64,000 bases of DNA. Source: Cyclospora cayetanensis. Lineage: Eukaryota > Apicomplexa > Conoidasida > Eucoccidiorida > Eimeriidae. The notes below the pieces were generated by a model that was given only the letters and a program-made list of their open reading frames with translations, made no database searches and had not been told where the DNA came from. Made by a program: the position numbers and the translations under genes. The first letter of the stretch is position 1. Each line of letters opens with the position of its first letter. This document shows, piece by piece, positions 13,701 to 27,700 of the stretch. The stretch lies in NCBI RefSeq assembly GCF_002999335.1, contig NW_020312579.1, forward strand, positions 158,760-222,759, read 5' to 3'.

Positions 13701-16408
13701 TCGAACCTATGCAGGCAGACAGTTCAAAGAGTGACAACAGATGCAGTACTGCTTCTTTATAAGGAAGAGATAGAGGAGACATTCAGGTGGGCATCGCATC
13801 TACAATTATAGATAGCAGTCATTTCACAGTCAGGCGCAGAATTATCGCGTTTTCTATCATGTGTGGAGTGGCTCGCTTCGACAACAGGGTCACACGCGAG
13901 ATGCTGGAAGCTTTGGGGAGTCATGCGGCCTCAACAGGTGCTGAAAACACTTGCCTCTGTTCCTGGCCAGACTGTAACTGCTTTCAGTATGTATACAAAC
14001 GGGCTCTTTGGGATACAGGACCAGGGCTACTCTAATGGACTGTGGTGTGGACAGGCTTGGTGAAGCGCCAAGTGCTATGTGCAGCTATGGAACGTAGCGA
14101 CCGGTAAGTCTCTTACGAAAAAGAACTTCGACGTATCCACACGTATACTGCGAGTCCTGAACTGTTCAGTCACAGTGCAGCAATGTCGTAATCCTGCGAT
14201 CAATGTCTTACTCAGGTATTCTAGACAAGATAAAGCATTTATCATGCAAACGGTTCCAGGAAACGATCGAGGAGATGTCGAATACGCAGCTCTACCCACA
14301 CTGCTTCACATTCTCAGGTGCGTTGATGCACACTGGAAAATTGAGTGCTATTCGAGGCGAAAGTAAGCTGAGAGAGGAAGGGAGCTTGCAGTTTGATTAA
14401 ATTTAGGCGAGAAAGTGTTAATAACTCGGTTCTCGAAGTCGACAAGGAGGCAATCAAGGAGGAGCTAACGAGAGTTTGCGTAGTCGTGTGAGTTACAGTG
14501 TCCCAAAAGAGTACACATTTCCCGCGTCCCGTATCCCCCCTGCGCGATGGGCTTTTTTCTAAAGGCCAAGGCTACACTTAGCTACTTTGGTCTCTCATAG
14601 GTTACTAGCCAGCCGCCATTTGCTCCTGGCATTCGATTCTTCATTTTATGCACGGTGACGGCCTTCTGTAGGCTTCGATCGGAATGGCAGCCCAGCGCGA
14701 GGCAAGCCTTTTGTGATGCCTTCAGAAGCTTAAAAATCTTTCTCCTTCAGTCCGTGCTACTGCGAAGGGCATGTGGCTTTGCATTTCACAATGCAATGAG
14801 TAAGGTGTATAAGCATGCGCTGGCGTGCACTGCCACATTTAGTCGTAGGCGTGTATGCTATAATCGAGTTTTGTCGCAGATGGGCACTGAGCCTGGTGGT
14901 CTCATACCAGTGTGGACGCTACGAGATCTTCTCGACAAAAGCGATTTATGCCTATCTAGGATGCACATACATGTTCGCGTCTATCCAGTCATCGTTAGCC
15001 AGGAAGTAGCGACACCGCGTTCGCACCCTTCCCCCCTACCCCGCCTCTACGGTCATTAGAACCCACCAGTATTATTGAAAGCACGACATGCGCCCTGCAA
15101 AACCTTACATTAGCGTGTGCTGAAAATGGCACGGCTGAGGCTGCTAGGTACTGCCGCAGGTGCTTCTCTCGTTGACTTCAATGAACCGTCAAGGCCAAGT
15201 GGAATGGAGCGATTTCGTGGAGGTCTGGGCCTCACTTGCAATACCATATCCTTTGCTGCTGCTGTAAAAAATTTAAATGCTATGGGGAAAAAAGGTTAAA
15301 ACTGTCCAGATTAACGGAATGCCTTCGTCAGTATACTAACTTACCATCTAGGGCAAAACACGCATCAGCAAGAGAGTGCGTCGTTTTCCTTTGGTAGAGC
15401 CACACGGGACTTAAAAAATTCGTATTTTCACAGGTTGTACAAAGGGTTTTGCCTCTCCTCTTTGACAGCGATTTGTTTATGGAAACAGGTGGGCGTTAAT
15501 TCTGGCTGCTGATCAACTGTGGTCGATTTGATTAGCAAGGCTTGAAATAAAGGAATGAGTATAAGCCATCTTCTCTTCAGCTGCTTTACAGGTTGTTTTG
15601 CCCTTTCTCGTCTTTAGTTGGTGCACTGAAGTGTGTTAGGCTGCGATGCGATATGTAGCAAACCAAATAAGCAAGCTAGTCGCTGATGCCGAAGCGCAAG
15701 CAGAGTTCGAAGAATTGCGCGGGCTCTCAGCCACAGCTGCAAAGCAAAAGCAGAGAGCAAGCCTTGCAGCGCGTCGTCGCAGCAAATCGCGTGCCATCCC
15801 CCAAATCCAGATGCCCGAGCAGGTTGACGATAGCGAGCAGGTGAGCCTGTGAGCCACGACGCATTACCCATGTGACGGCTACCTGGACTCCCTTTCAGGC
15901 AACGACGGCATCAAAGACGTGTTTTCTGCCATTGCGGATAAATTAGGGTGATGCGCCAGATCGCGAAAGCGTTGAAAAGACCCTTGCACATCTTTTCACT
16001 GTGCTTGATGACCGCCGGAAAGGTGCGCATCATTCCCCTGTGCACGCAGTCATTGGGCATGCGTGGAGTGCGTGCTTAACCACAATGGTGTCGGTTCGCT
16101 TCGTGGGTCTTTGCTTCAGGATCAGTGCCTGCTCATGTGTTCGTTGGAGTTATGCATTACTGGACGAGTCGCGGTGGTGTCCATGCACCTGAGACAGGCG
16201 GAATATCGCTGCCTACATCCGCGACATCAGCCGGTGGAGGTGCTGCTTTGGCAGCAGAGCGCCGATATGCAGATATAGTGCTAAGCTGCCGCTTGACACC
16301 CTCGGAAGTTACGGGCTTTGTTGCGGAGGCAAAAGTAGACCCCCATGCACAGGAAATAAGTTATGCTGAGCATATCAAGGGGTGGATCGGTTCGATATTC
16401 GAAATTAG
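10745..16408 (+). CDS. Large multi-EF-hand protein (partial exon model)
   Basis: EF-hands bind calcium; this protein is probably cytosolic or cytoskeletal. Exons with good borders are about 10745-10940 (contains SLWKGYGQVDRLHPFEVG), a piece ending at 12110, 12168-12572, 12832-13097, 13227-13587, 14216-14317, from 15160, one ending at 15840, 15947-16022 and 16120-16408. A coiled coil (QLQKVDELLLQQKDALLRQE) precedes the best EF-hand, whose 12-residue loop DEDKTGHLQHRE is built across an intron. Weaker EF-like loops appear at 15.2 kb (MNRQGQVEWSDFVEVW), 16.0 kb (LDDRRKGSVPAHVF) and 16.3 kb (KVDPHAQEISYAEHIKGW). Most loops lack some calcium ligands. First exon, last exon and several inner exons are unresolved, and two genes could be merged here. 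Axonemal EF-hand proteins are a fair guess, given the neighbouring docking-complex and radial-spoke genes. No named family was recognised. Confidence 0.6.
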
Positions 16409-18955
16409 GTAATTACAAGTGCATACGCTGTAAGATTTCCTACGATTGGAACGTATTGCATGACCCCCTTAGCATCCTGTTGCTTCGGTTCACAACTAAT
16501 TCTTCGTTCCGTACAAAACAATTAAAGTGAGGTGTGATCGCTTAAATTGGCAAATCCCAACGGATACCATAGGTTTTACAAGTTTGAGCAATGCGCAGGC
16601 GTTCTCATTTATGGCGCAAAGTCATTCACAATGCGCATCGTGAGGACAACGCTCTGAGATGAAGTCGTGGAAGGACCGAATCAGCGATTGAATTTAAAGT
16701 TTGTTTCCGCTGAGGACGGCCGCAGTGATGCCATTCGCTTGTAGTATCAAGCGAGCATTACAGTATCTAAAATGCAAGGCATTGACAGCGGCTAACCGAT
16801 AGATCGCTTACGTGTGGTGAAACCTTTATGTTTAAACACACCAGCACATCGCTATCGTTTGCTTTCCTTGGCCTGTAACGGTCATACAACTTCTGGGAGG
16901 CCACAGATAATACTAAAGAAGACATACTGGAATCCCTTGCACGAAAGCGTCTTGTGCGAAGGGACTTCTGCGGTGCGCTTGCAGTCGGCGCCCACTTGAA
17001 CTTTAGTGAAGCTAAGTTTCACATGTCGAAAAATTGCTAATCGGGTAAGACTGAATTCTGCTTGTGTCAGTTCGCAATGTACTCATGCGCTCCTGCGTCG
17101 CAGTAAATGGTAGTTTGTGTGCCTTCGTGTAAATTCCTTCTGCCTGCCCTGCCCCAAATGTATCCCACTTACACGTGGTAGCTGATCCTCTTCCGCATCC
17201 TGCGGATACAGTGATGTATTCAAGTGCTTCGTCGCTTCTGGCATCTGCTTAAACAAATAATTTATGTCGATCTGTTTGGACCTACTGAGTACCCATGACA
17301 TATTTCTCTATGAAATGAAACTCCTTCCTAACTCGATAAAACCGCGTTTCCAATATTCCGAGATATCAATAAGGCGGCATTTTTTGACGAATCAATCCAG
17401 GTAGATAACACTTCTGATGGAAGCCTCAAAGCTTGATGCTGGTCTATGGAGCATTATTCTCCCGATTGAAAGCATGTAACGTAACACATTGTTCAAGTGG
17501 GAGGAGCAGCGGTGAAGTTTTGCTCCAGTGCAAATAGTAAATCTATGAAATGCAGCCTAACCCAGATGACTATACGAGTTTTAATATGTCCATTAGTGTC
17601 TGGTTACAATTTGTGCAGCACAAAAGGGTTACTGGTTCCGATGTAGCCTAGACTTCTGCTAGCTTGTCGATAGACTATCCTTGGATTTTAAAGGCTTATT
17701 AGACCTTCCTCTCAGCAAAAGCAAATAAATGCAAGGTTGAACCTTTCATTGGTTGGTATAACCGGGATCCACCTAAATTTTGGTGCAAGGCTCCGTGAGA
17801 TCGGCTGCCTTGCCACACTCTGCATTCTTCGGCATATTGAATTTTTTTAATATTAGATCACCCCGTCAATCTAAGGCAAGCGTCGTTTGCATGCTAAGCT
17901 AGAGCGCGTAGAAGCTTTCAATCAGGCCAGCATTAAATCTTCCCCAGGATTTGCGCGGGTGTTTTTCGCTATTCTTACAGGCACGCAAAATGCAGGGAAA
18001 CTGAAAACCAGCCGTACATCGAGGCTTTTACATTGACAATTCTTTCATATAGACGCTATCAACTAAATCCATATCCATATGCACTTTCGTTTGCTCTTGG
18101 GTTTAGCGGAGAATGCCTATTATTAGCTCATGGCGATGCTGCGACAACAAAATACCGACTCACCGCGTAAAGGCTTGAAATGTTGGAGCGAAAACGTGGC
18201 ATCAATATACTTGGTCATTTTCCTAGGCTTATGCTCATTTAGGTTCTTGTATTGTTTGTCTTAAATGTTGATTGCAGAGTGAATTGCACCCTTGCCAGGG
18301 GTTTTACCCCAAAAGGCGTTATACTTGTATTCAAACGGTTACACATCTCACCGCGAGAACGTCGTGCAACCTAGAATCGGATCACTCAGGGAGATCTCAG
18401 TGTTTTTTAGCTCCACTTTCCGTCTTACCCGCATCCCAATGCTAGTGTGGTGAAACGCGGGCTGCAGGCGGCATTGGAGTCTGGCCTCAAGCAGCCACAG
18501 CGTTCAATTTCCTCTAGCACAAAATGGTCTAGATCCTTCATTTTGACCCAAGCCCGAAATGCGGCAGCTCTGATGCTAACTGCTTCCCTCGTGCCACTGG
18601 GGTTGGAGGGGTTTGCGAGGGGGGAACGCCAGGGGGACTCACGTGTTGAGATCCCCAGAAATCCCCAGGAAATTCGCGACAGGCGCATTTCCTGCAGTTG
18701 GCGAAGGGAATCGCTTACTATTTATACTAAGTCCTTAGCTTTGACTTTGTTTTTTTGTGTCTGGAAGGAGTGCGAAGAGGGCTGGAATGCTCTGCTCCTG
18801 GAGGTGTTGGCAGTAGCACTCAAGCGATGCGTCAGCGTTGAAGTCATATGCGCCCTAAATTTCATATCACATGTCCCATGTATAAAGGATGCTGCATTAG
18901 CATAAAAATAATGGTCATCGGGTAGAAAAGACAAACTACCTCCGGCTCTTACCTC
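16409..18955. other. Mostly non-coding, with two coding-like pieces
   Basis: About 16.90-17.03 kb (+) reads well in one frame (EDILESLARKRLVRRDF) and may be a further exon of the EF-hand gene, but it has no firm splice sites. On the - strand 18.44-18.69 kb contains AFRAWVKMKDLDHFVLEEIE, possibly a 3' exon of the docking-complex gene. Between 17.05 and 18.40 kb nothing was recognised. Confidence 0.3.
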
Positions 18956-21792
18956 GAGGCCAAGCTGCATGAGCTTTGCATTGATGCTGGCTGCGCAACG
19001 CTTCGCCTCCTCCGCGCCCTCAAGGGAATGTTCCGGCAAGCTGCACCTGTATATGCGCGCTAAAGCGAATTTAAATACATGGTGTACAGCATAGTGACTG
19101 CATTGACTGAAAACTGCAAGACACTGTGGGCCCCGATATTTCCTGCCTAGATCCTTCTACGCAAACTCACCGTGCATCATAACTATGCAGGCCTCTATTC
19201 CACGACTGAGCATGGGCATCCAGCGCCTATATCGTCCCCAACAGAGCACATTCAGTCCACCCTGAGGCCCCTGAGACGGTTTGAAACCTAGAACACAAGG
19301 GCTAGGTGCATATGGCCTAATGCATTCCAGACATTGCCCAGCGCTTGTTTTGTATCCATCTTGACTTGGAACATGCGAGGAAAAGGTCTAGCTGGTAAGC
19401 AGCTTACTGCATACAGACTTCTTATGTGGGAACAGCTTCCCAGTGCCAGCTCCTCCACAGCCCGCCGGACTATCTCGTGGTATTCCTTTCTTGATCCCTG
19501 AAAACGTAGCCAGCCACTCTTTGATCGAGTACAATACTATGAGGCCTCTTTCGTAAAGCAGGTCTCATAGGCTTTGATTCAAAACCAAAAATTCAAGGTG
19601 CACAACCAAGTGATATATGGTCCGGCTTGCAAACGGCTACACAATGTAGTGGCCTTTGCGCTGTTCGGCGCGAATAACATGATTGCACTCACCTCAAGAT
19701 TCCTTTCAGCCTCCACTGCCAGTTGCTTAAGCTTCTGATTTTCCGAGTCGCGATTTAGAAACTTGCTGACGATTTCCATTACATCAACCAGACCCTGAGC
19801 CAATAATCGATGCTGCTGCCGTAGGAACACAAGTGTAACTAACGGCAGTTTTCGGAATCTGGAAGAGAGGACCAGTTCATGAATAGTATATTCGAATTCT
19901 GCGCAGTGGGATTGTTGGGTTAGGGCAACACTGGCGCCTGTAGGGTCTAAAGCATACGGTTGCTTCACGAATTTTCTGGAACGTGTCTTCTGTGTATTGC
20001 CACTTCTCTACGTTATTAACGTTTGACTTCTGCAAGAAGTTTGCAATAAGCTTCTCGATGCACAGCATCCTTCGCCACTTTCCTGACGACGCGGAGAGCG
20101 CCACGGCAGCTGCGTTGGCCACTACTGACTTTTGCCATTCTGCAAGCCTTTGGCTGAAAAAAATGAAATGCAGAAGGGTCTGAGTGCGGAACTTTCCGCA
20201 TACGGCTACTTTAAAATGAGCACAAGGATAGATTGATATAGCGTTCTCCGTTTTCCCCGAGGCAAGCAACTGGGTGAACAAATAGTACACAGGGCAAGCT
20301 CTATCCGAGTCCACTACGTACCTCTTCTCGACTGCAGCCTTTTTGAGTACAGTTGCCTCTTTTATGCCTTTAAAGCCTTGTTCGCGAACAAGCCGTTCTC
20401 TTGCTAGCCCCTAATGGTGAGAAGAATGTGCAAGACTTTCGGGTCCCGGAATTTGGGAAAAGCAGTAGCAGCCATAGCCACGTGGTCCAATAATGATAAA
20501 CATGCTTAAAGCCTAACCTGCTCAAGTTCGTTGAGTTCACATGTAGCTCTACATTTTTTTGTTCGCTGTTTTCTGTGGAGGATCGCAGAGAGGAGCTTCG
20601 GAGCATCCATAATCACCGACTCCTGACATCACCCCAGCACTGTATGCTGGCAATGCTACTCTCAGAGTACAAATCGGATGGTTTCTGTAGACGCACTCCA
20701 GTGCACGATGCCCATCCTTCAATTCAAGACCCAATGCTCTCAGTTTGCTTTGTAGCAGCAAGTTCTTCTGACGAACCATGTCCTTTTCTTGCTGAAAGCG
20801 GCAAAATACAAGAAATTCAGGGAGTCTGAAGCAGTGTGCACCAGAAAATAGATATATAACTACTCCCGGCTTAGTATCAGGGTGCTGAAGTGTCACTGCG
20901 GAATCACCTTGGTCCTTTGGAGCACATGTAGGTAGGTTTTCTTGGTGTGAGCAGCGTCTGCAACTCTTTTACTGAGAGCCGTAAGCGATTGCGTCAATTC
21001 CTCGGTACGCTGCAAACACAAAGCAGTCTACTCTAGGCTGCTGTACATTAGAGTCGCCTCTTTGGTGTAGGTGCTACTCTTTGTGCTGCATATTTTTGGG
21101 GTCGGAGTCATAAACCTTGTCATCTGACCTGTCGTACGCGATCCCTATCGCTTGTGATTTGGTGCTCAGCAGAATCTGCCTGACGGATTCCCTCCTGCAA
21201 AGCGGCATTACCATCAGATGCCAGGGATTGTGGGAATGCTGATCCGCGTCCTAGTGCAGGTGTTGTGCAAGTTCGACTTGCGAATGTTTAGCGAAGCTTA
21301 TTTCCACCTGATAGTAGCGTTTTTACTTTATATCTGGCGAATTCCTCGCCTCTTCTCTTTACTTCGGCGTGGACATCGTCAAATCGCTTACGCAGACTTG
21401 ATAGAAGCTGTTCTACCTTTGTCATCGGGTCGGACTGCGTAGCCTGCTAACAATACATCCTCCCAAAGCAGAAAGTCAGTCCTTAGGGCCTCTATGTACT
21501 CTGAAGTTGTGCAGAGCAGTAGGGCTCTGGACTTTAGCAAACCAGCTTATCCCGGTGGTCCTACACTGTTCTTATGGGCAGCGACCAGCTTGCATGAGGC
21601 CATACGCACATAAAGGCCCTGGATGCTTTGATTCACAGCTCGTGTGAAAGAATCGAGCTGCTGCAAACTTGCTGCATCCTTCTTCATAGGCGCCTTTGCT
21701 CCCTTGCAACCATCTGCCTCTTGTAATGAAGTCGCGTTTGTCAAACTAGAGTCTGTCCCTTCCACTGGCGCCGAAGGACCGAAAGCAACAAA
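18956..21792 (-). CDS. Outer-dynein-arm docking-complex-like coiled-coil protein (CCDC63/CCDC114/CCDC151 family)
   Basis: Members anchor outer dynein arms on axonemal doublet microtubules. Exons read on the minus strand: one ending at 21565 (5' limit uncertain, about 21792), then 21434-21327, 21194-21129, 21009-20908, 20791-20693, 20410-20322, 20153-19958 and 19794-19693, possibly one near 19.2 kb, and 19040-18956. All junctions between 21434 and 19693 keep phase with GT-AG borders. Almost everything is charged heptad coiled coil, for example KVEQLLSSLRKRFDDVHAEV and SLTALSKRVADAAHTKKTYL. The family signature is the segment F-QKIREAT-G-LVDVMEIVSKFLN, formed exactly across the 19958/19794 junction; it matches the 'IKEATGVSD..EIV.KF' core known in docking-complex subunits. 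Which subunit it is cannot be decided. The N-terminal exon and the 3' end are open; a hydrophobic stretch upstream of 21.8 kb is probably intron or 5' flank, not a membrane anchor. Confidence 0.75.
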
Positions 21793-24700
21793 CCTGGTGC
21801 ACTGAGATAGCACGCAACGAAATAATGCCAGCGTTACTAGGGAAGTACAAAGTATACTAATGGGAACCAAGCGATAAGAAGATGCCATTGGTGCATTCAA
21901 GTAATGACTACATTTTGCTTCCAAGAGTTGCAATTTTGCCCCTTCAAGTTTCTCCACGATGCAAAGGGACGTGACCAAGCCTCCCCGATTTTAAATAATC
22001 GCAAAATTTTACTAAATTTTCGATTCATATAATGAGCTTCAAAGGTCTGAGAGAAGGACCATTCCATAGTTTTAGTAGTTCTGCCACGTGTCAGTGTAGT
22101 TTAGCTTGCTTTGTCTTTCACGTTGACAAGTCGGGAACCCGCCCAGGTTAGGGGAGAGCCGGTCCGTTTGGGCATTTTTGAATGTGGCGGAGCTTGTATT
22201 CTTAGCGAGTGAGGGTCAGATCAGGAGTAGGTACAGTTGTAGCTTCAGTTTTACTGACTACACAGTATAGCGGTGCGAAGAATAAGCAAATAATGCTTCG
22301 AGCTCCCGCATTCTCTTCAGTCGTCACTAGGCATAGTACAGAACTGCAGCGTCTGCCGAGAGGCAAGTGAACACTTCGGGTAAGCGGATGCTGCAAGCTG
22401 ACACAACTCGGAATCGGAAGCAGTCGATAATATCCTGACTTCGTGAAAATTCGCTTACGCCTCGAGGCAAGTTTCTCTATGGAGTGGGTGAACGAAAGGA
22501 ATGGAACAGTTTTAAGCTAATTGGAATGCTCTTCGGCGTTAGAAGCTCTACCGAAATCTGTTTTCCATGCATTGAACGCCCCAGCTACACACAATCCAGA
22601 GAGCGATTGCAGTAGGCATACTAGCAATTGTGCAAGCATTGAAGCTGTGTTAAATTCGGGATTCTATAGGTAAAGCCCAAATTTTGTAGAAATCCAGTGA
22701 ACGATGTAAAAAGAACGGTCATTTCTGGGTGCAGGTGCGCATTATTCATACACTACTTGGGGCTTACGTTCTCCACCATGGCTAAAGGCGCGATACATGG
22801 TGGATATGAGTGCTGCTTCATCGCGTTTTGTTGCTTAAGTAGCCATTATTTACAGCAATACAGCTAGAATGCGAGAGTAATAGCTCAGAGCCGCGAATTG
22901 CACGCGGAGCAGCTGCGCTGGCCCTGCTCACCCACAGCGCCTTTTTAAGAAAAACTATCTTGCCAGTCGCTATAGCCCCTACCAACACAGCAATATTGAT
23001 AAGTTCCTAGAAATCAGCTGGTAGATTGCTTAGTAAATGGACAAGGTCGATAAGTTCTTTCTGCAGGTATAGAAATAAGTGGGTCACTTTGCTGAGCACA
23101 ACAGGAACAACTCATTTCAGGGCTGCATACATTGAGCAGGACGAGCCACCCAGAGCCAGAGGCAGTGCAGCGTGGAAAGCTGATGAGACATCACCTTTAA
23201 CAGTGAAGTGCCAAAGCACTCAGAGCAGCAACGGGAGCAAGTTCTTTATGATGTGCTTCGAATTGAAAATTGAACAGGGGTTTACTGCGTTGCAGAACAC
23301 CGAGCTAGCCCCCTGCATCCGAGCGATCAAATCTAAACGACACGAGCGTCCGGGTTGCACAAAAAGCATCCAGAGCTTCTATAACTGCCTACCTAAGTGA
23401 TTTAATATCGGTTTTCATGTCTTGCTATCTCCGACTGTGATAATATATATAGAGTCTCAGCATGGAAAAACTGGACTCCAGATATAATACGTCGTTTATA
23501 GAGTAGCTAAGTGCACCCACAGAGCTGCTTTCTCCCCACGGTCTCGTTTATCAGAGTTTCCTTCATGTGAGGCGAGGGAAAGCTAGAGAACGCGTAGCTG
23601 CATATCCTCCTGCAGAGGGCTAGGCTACGTAAAACAATTTCTTCTGTACAAGTTACATACAAAGAAGAATTGGCGCAAAACTCATTAATTGAACTTTTTC
23701 AGTAATTCTTACATAATGCAAAGCACTGTTGGCTCGATGTAAGGAGGCATATTGCTGTCAATGCATGCGCTAGTTTGCCATGTATGACTAGCTGTGAATG
23801 CTCAGAATGCGTACAATGTGTGGCTACGTGCACCCTAGCTGTGCCTATACTCTCATCTCCAGGAGTCTCAGCCGCGGGCAGGAGAAAGCACTTTTTGAGA
23901 AAACATTCGATTTTATTCTATCAAGTTTGTATTTGGTCTGCAGTTAACTTTCTCTTTTGGAAAGCCTCAGAAGAAGCGTTCAACCTGTGCACTGGGAGCA
24001 TTCACGTCTGGTTGCACATTATACCTAGTGCACATACCGAAACACGTACATAGCACTGTGTTGTCCTGCATCGAACTAAAAGTACTCTGCGAACAAGATT
24101 TGCGAACAGGCGAACGAATTAATCGATTCTGTACTGTTCGCAGTGATATTTAACTAGCAAAAAGTGGTCAAGTGTGGCCTTACCCGCTAACTCGATTCAG
24201 AATCAGCCAGTAGCTCTCTTCCCCTCGTAAGGTAGGTGTGGAACGACAGCACCTTCTAGCGAGCTCGCGATAATAGTGGGGTAGGGAATTGTGGGGGAGC
24301 GCTCACACCTGCTTACTCTCTCGGAAAATATTAAGACTCAATAATCAAACCGGAATTGGCGAACGGGTTTCTATGCAATCGCCATGTGGCTGAGCACCAA
24401 AACAATGGATAGCCTAGACGTCTTTATCTCGAACCTCGAGGGAGTTCTACCGTCTCTAGTTGGCGCTCCATCGGACTGTATGCAGTTTTGTATCATGTCG
24501 TTCCATGTAATTTCTTGAGTAAAGTAGGTTCTTTTGGTAACGCACAATGTGCCAGCTGGGCTCGGGGTTACAAAGAGAGGCTGTATCACTGCAGGGCTCG
24601 CATGTTATTGCGGACTGTAGTGGAGACCCTAGGTAACGGGCATTTTTACCTGCACTGCTCCGTAACTAAAGTAGTTTTTAAGCGCTCGTTGTGGGCTCGT

Positions 24701-27700
24701 GGTTTACCCGAATTGAATGCCGACAAGAGATGGGTGATGTAGTGAAAAGCACTCGTGTGTCCTCTGTTCACCTGTACCCGTTTTCTTCCATTAACAACAA
24801 CGTACTGTAGCACTAAAGCCACGCCTTTCACTGCATCAAAGCAGCCGCGGCATTTCTTAATGCGTATAACTCCATTATTTACTAGACTGAGGGCAAGACT
24901 CAGGGGTCGAATGTAAGGGTCATTAAGATTGAAAAGACGAAGCTACACCAAAGCGTCTAGAAAAACATTACAAATACCTGAGTCCCAAACCGTGACTTAG
25001 TTTATCGACGTAAACGTAATGCGGCAAGAATGTGCAACGAGCTTAAGCAAATGTATTATTTTGACCTTGATTTTACAGGACGTTTCTATGCAAAGGAAAA
25101 GGGAATATGTTCGCTCACAAAAGTCATGTCACTTCACCCGACATCAAGCCTGAATGTGCACGGAAGGTTGAAGTGGGGATAGCTTTTGTTGCAAAGTAAC
25201 TAAGGTTTGGGTATTAAGCTGTACTCTTCTGCTCTTTGTGTGACTACTGTACTAGGAAGAACTCCTTCGTCAATAGGTTTTGCTTTTATTCAAACCGCTG
25301 CATCTTCTTACACTGTAGAGCAGCGGCCAACCAAAAGGAGCTTAGCTGGATACGTATCACAGTTTCGTGCATGTTTGTAATCTTTCAAAAGGTATTTTAT
25401 GTACTTGATTGCTCTTGTGCTGCCATGTGCCCCTTTCGAAGCTGTATCTCCTAGTGATTGGTGGTGGGAGTGGCAGTTTCTGATGTTCTTGGGAGCATTG
25501 CCTTGCTCCCAACGCAGCAGGATGCACGTCTTAATACCCCGAGAAACTTTCTGGCTCAAGAAGTCTCAGCAAGCTGCCTGGTTGTGCGCTGATCCATAAA
25601 TCCTTTTGGTGTGGGGAAGGCTTGAATTTTCTTTGAAGAAAGGACACAGGAACAATATTTTTCGAGGCTGGCCACATTGTCTACGGATTAATCGACCCAC
25701 CTTGCAAAATAAAGATCAAACGGCTATCATGAATAACTTTTGAAGAAATTCTTTTTGAATTTCTTCAAAAGTTTGATGCAAGAGGAACTGAACGAAGATG
25801 AGTATGATTCTCAAGTTGTTATGTGGTCTTGACATATATTTTCCGGCTTAACGTTGAATAGCACGCATCTTCAGGATCTCCATATAACTTGATAAGCTAG
25901 TTTATTAGCTGTACTGTCGGGTTTGGGCAAACCATATATAGGATATTTGGACGCTGCAGCGGCAGCTTCAGCAATAGCAGCTAGACTACAGTGCAGTGCT
26001 CATCTCGGTAGGTCAAGGCTGTACTTGCCATTCACCTTCGACTTATCAGTACCTTAGGGTTCCACGCATAAACATTTGACTTCACAAATCTACACGGAGC
26101 GAGAGCTGCTGGCAGAGGGCAGTATGTCAACAAATGCCAATGGGGACAGAACAAGCCAACAGAACTGAAGCATTCAACTACCTGCAGGCGGCAAGCCGTA
26201 AGCCTGGGGAAGGCCTGAGATAAACGAACAGATTCAGACTTGGAACCATACTAAAAGGAGTTTACGATAGGTGCTGGATTGCAGCGATGCCCCCTCGGTT
26301 CTCTGTAATTTATTTGAGGCTTTATCCACGAACTAGTATGAGGCGACTCTTGTACCGAAGGCAGCTGAATGTTAGGGGCACTCACGTCAAAAACCTATAC
26401 GCTTACTGCAGAAATAACAAGCGAATCCACATTAGACGAATTCTGTAAACGTAGCAGGAATGAGACTTCAGTCTCCTCGTATATAGCTTTCTACTGTATT
26501 TGAACCCTTATAGATGTCAAGGATTTAACACGCCTGGGGCCACAACACCTGTCCTGATGTGCGATTGTAGAAAACAGCTTGATCTGCATGTTACGAGGCA
26601 TATTCGGTCAGGTACACAACAAAAAGGCGGCATAGCAACGTACGCTCTTGGTTGCCTTAGGATACCGACTCTATCTTTCGTTGAACTATTAGACTGAACT
26701 ATTTTTTGTTAACAAACGCCCTCCCTACACAGTGCCGGAACGTTCCTTACTGTGATTACTAACATTGTAAAAAGTATCTCTAAGGCAAGAATAGATGCCT
26801 ATCGAAGGCCTCCGAGGGCTTAGTCGATAAGCTGCCAAAGGGTAGTCCTGCAAGAGGGCAAAGGCCCCCAATGGCCAGGTGCTTGCAAAGGCTGAAGTAC
26901 AGCTTCAGGTTTTACGTTCCTCACAACAGTCAGATGCAGCCATGCCAATCCTACTGCATAAATGCCCCTCTGCGTTTATCGCAAGTCAATGAGAGAAACC
27001 AGTGGTTCTCCTTATTTTCTGCACATAATGCCCGTAGAATAGCTTGCTTCGGGCAGTGAAGTCGTAGCTTCTTTTAAGGGGCTACTGCAGCTGCTTAACA
27101 CGCAGGGGTGACCCAAGATGTACTTGGAAAGCTTTGGCTTATTGTCATGGTGACGCAAAGGCACTAACATTTAGCTAGCCATCTTTCACGAAAAACAACA
27201 ACAATAGCATTTGATAGCCTGAGTTCATAGCCGGTGTTCTGCATGCTTCAAGCGTAAAACTTTCTGAAACATACACTCAGTACAAGGTCATCTTTGCCAA
27301 GCTCGCCTACAGCAACGCTAATTGCGAATCGAGGGCTAGTGGCATACTCGGTGAAAAGCGAAAGCAACTCCCTAGGTCTACTGAGCCAGCTACTACAAAT
27401 CCAATAATGAGCAAGGCACGCTCGTCCCAGGCCTTTGAGAAAGCATTAAACTTTGCAGGCATGAGCCTACTAATCATTGGTTGTCCTAATGCAAAATCTA
27501 TTCACATTTACTCATCAAACTTGGCATTCTGATAAGTCCATGAATAGAAAATTTTAATTGGAGCAGGCGGACCGCTATTCTAACTTGCACAGCGCTAAAG
27601 ATCAGAGCTTAGTACTCAAGTACTTCGAGCTGCAACTAACCAGGTGAGACACGCAGCAATAACTAGTAGCAGAAATTTTGTAATACCGGGAAGTACACAG

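Noticed and set aside
21800..21978. Hydrophobic N-terminus (VPISILCTSLVTLALF) for the docking-complex gene
   Set aside because: A membrane anchor does not fit an axonemal coiled-coil protein; an acceptor near 21793 suggests this is intron or 5' flank.
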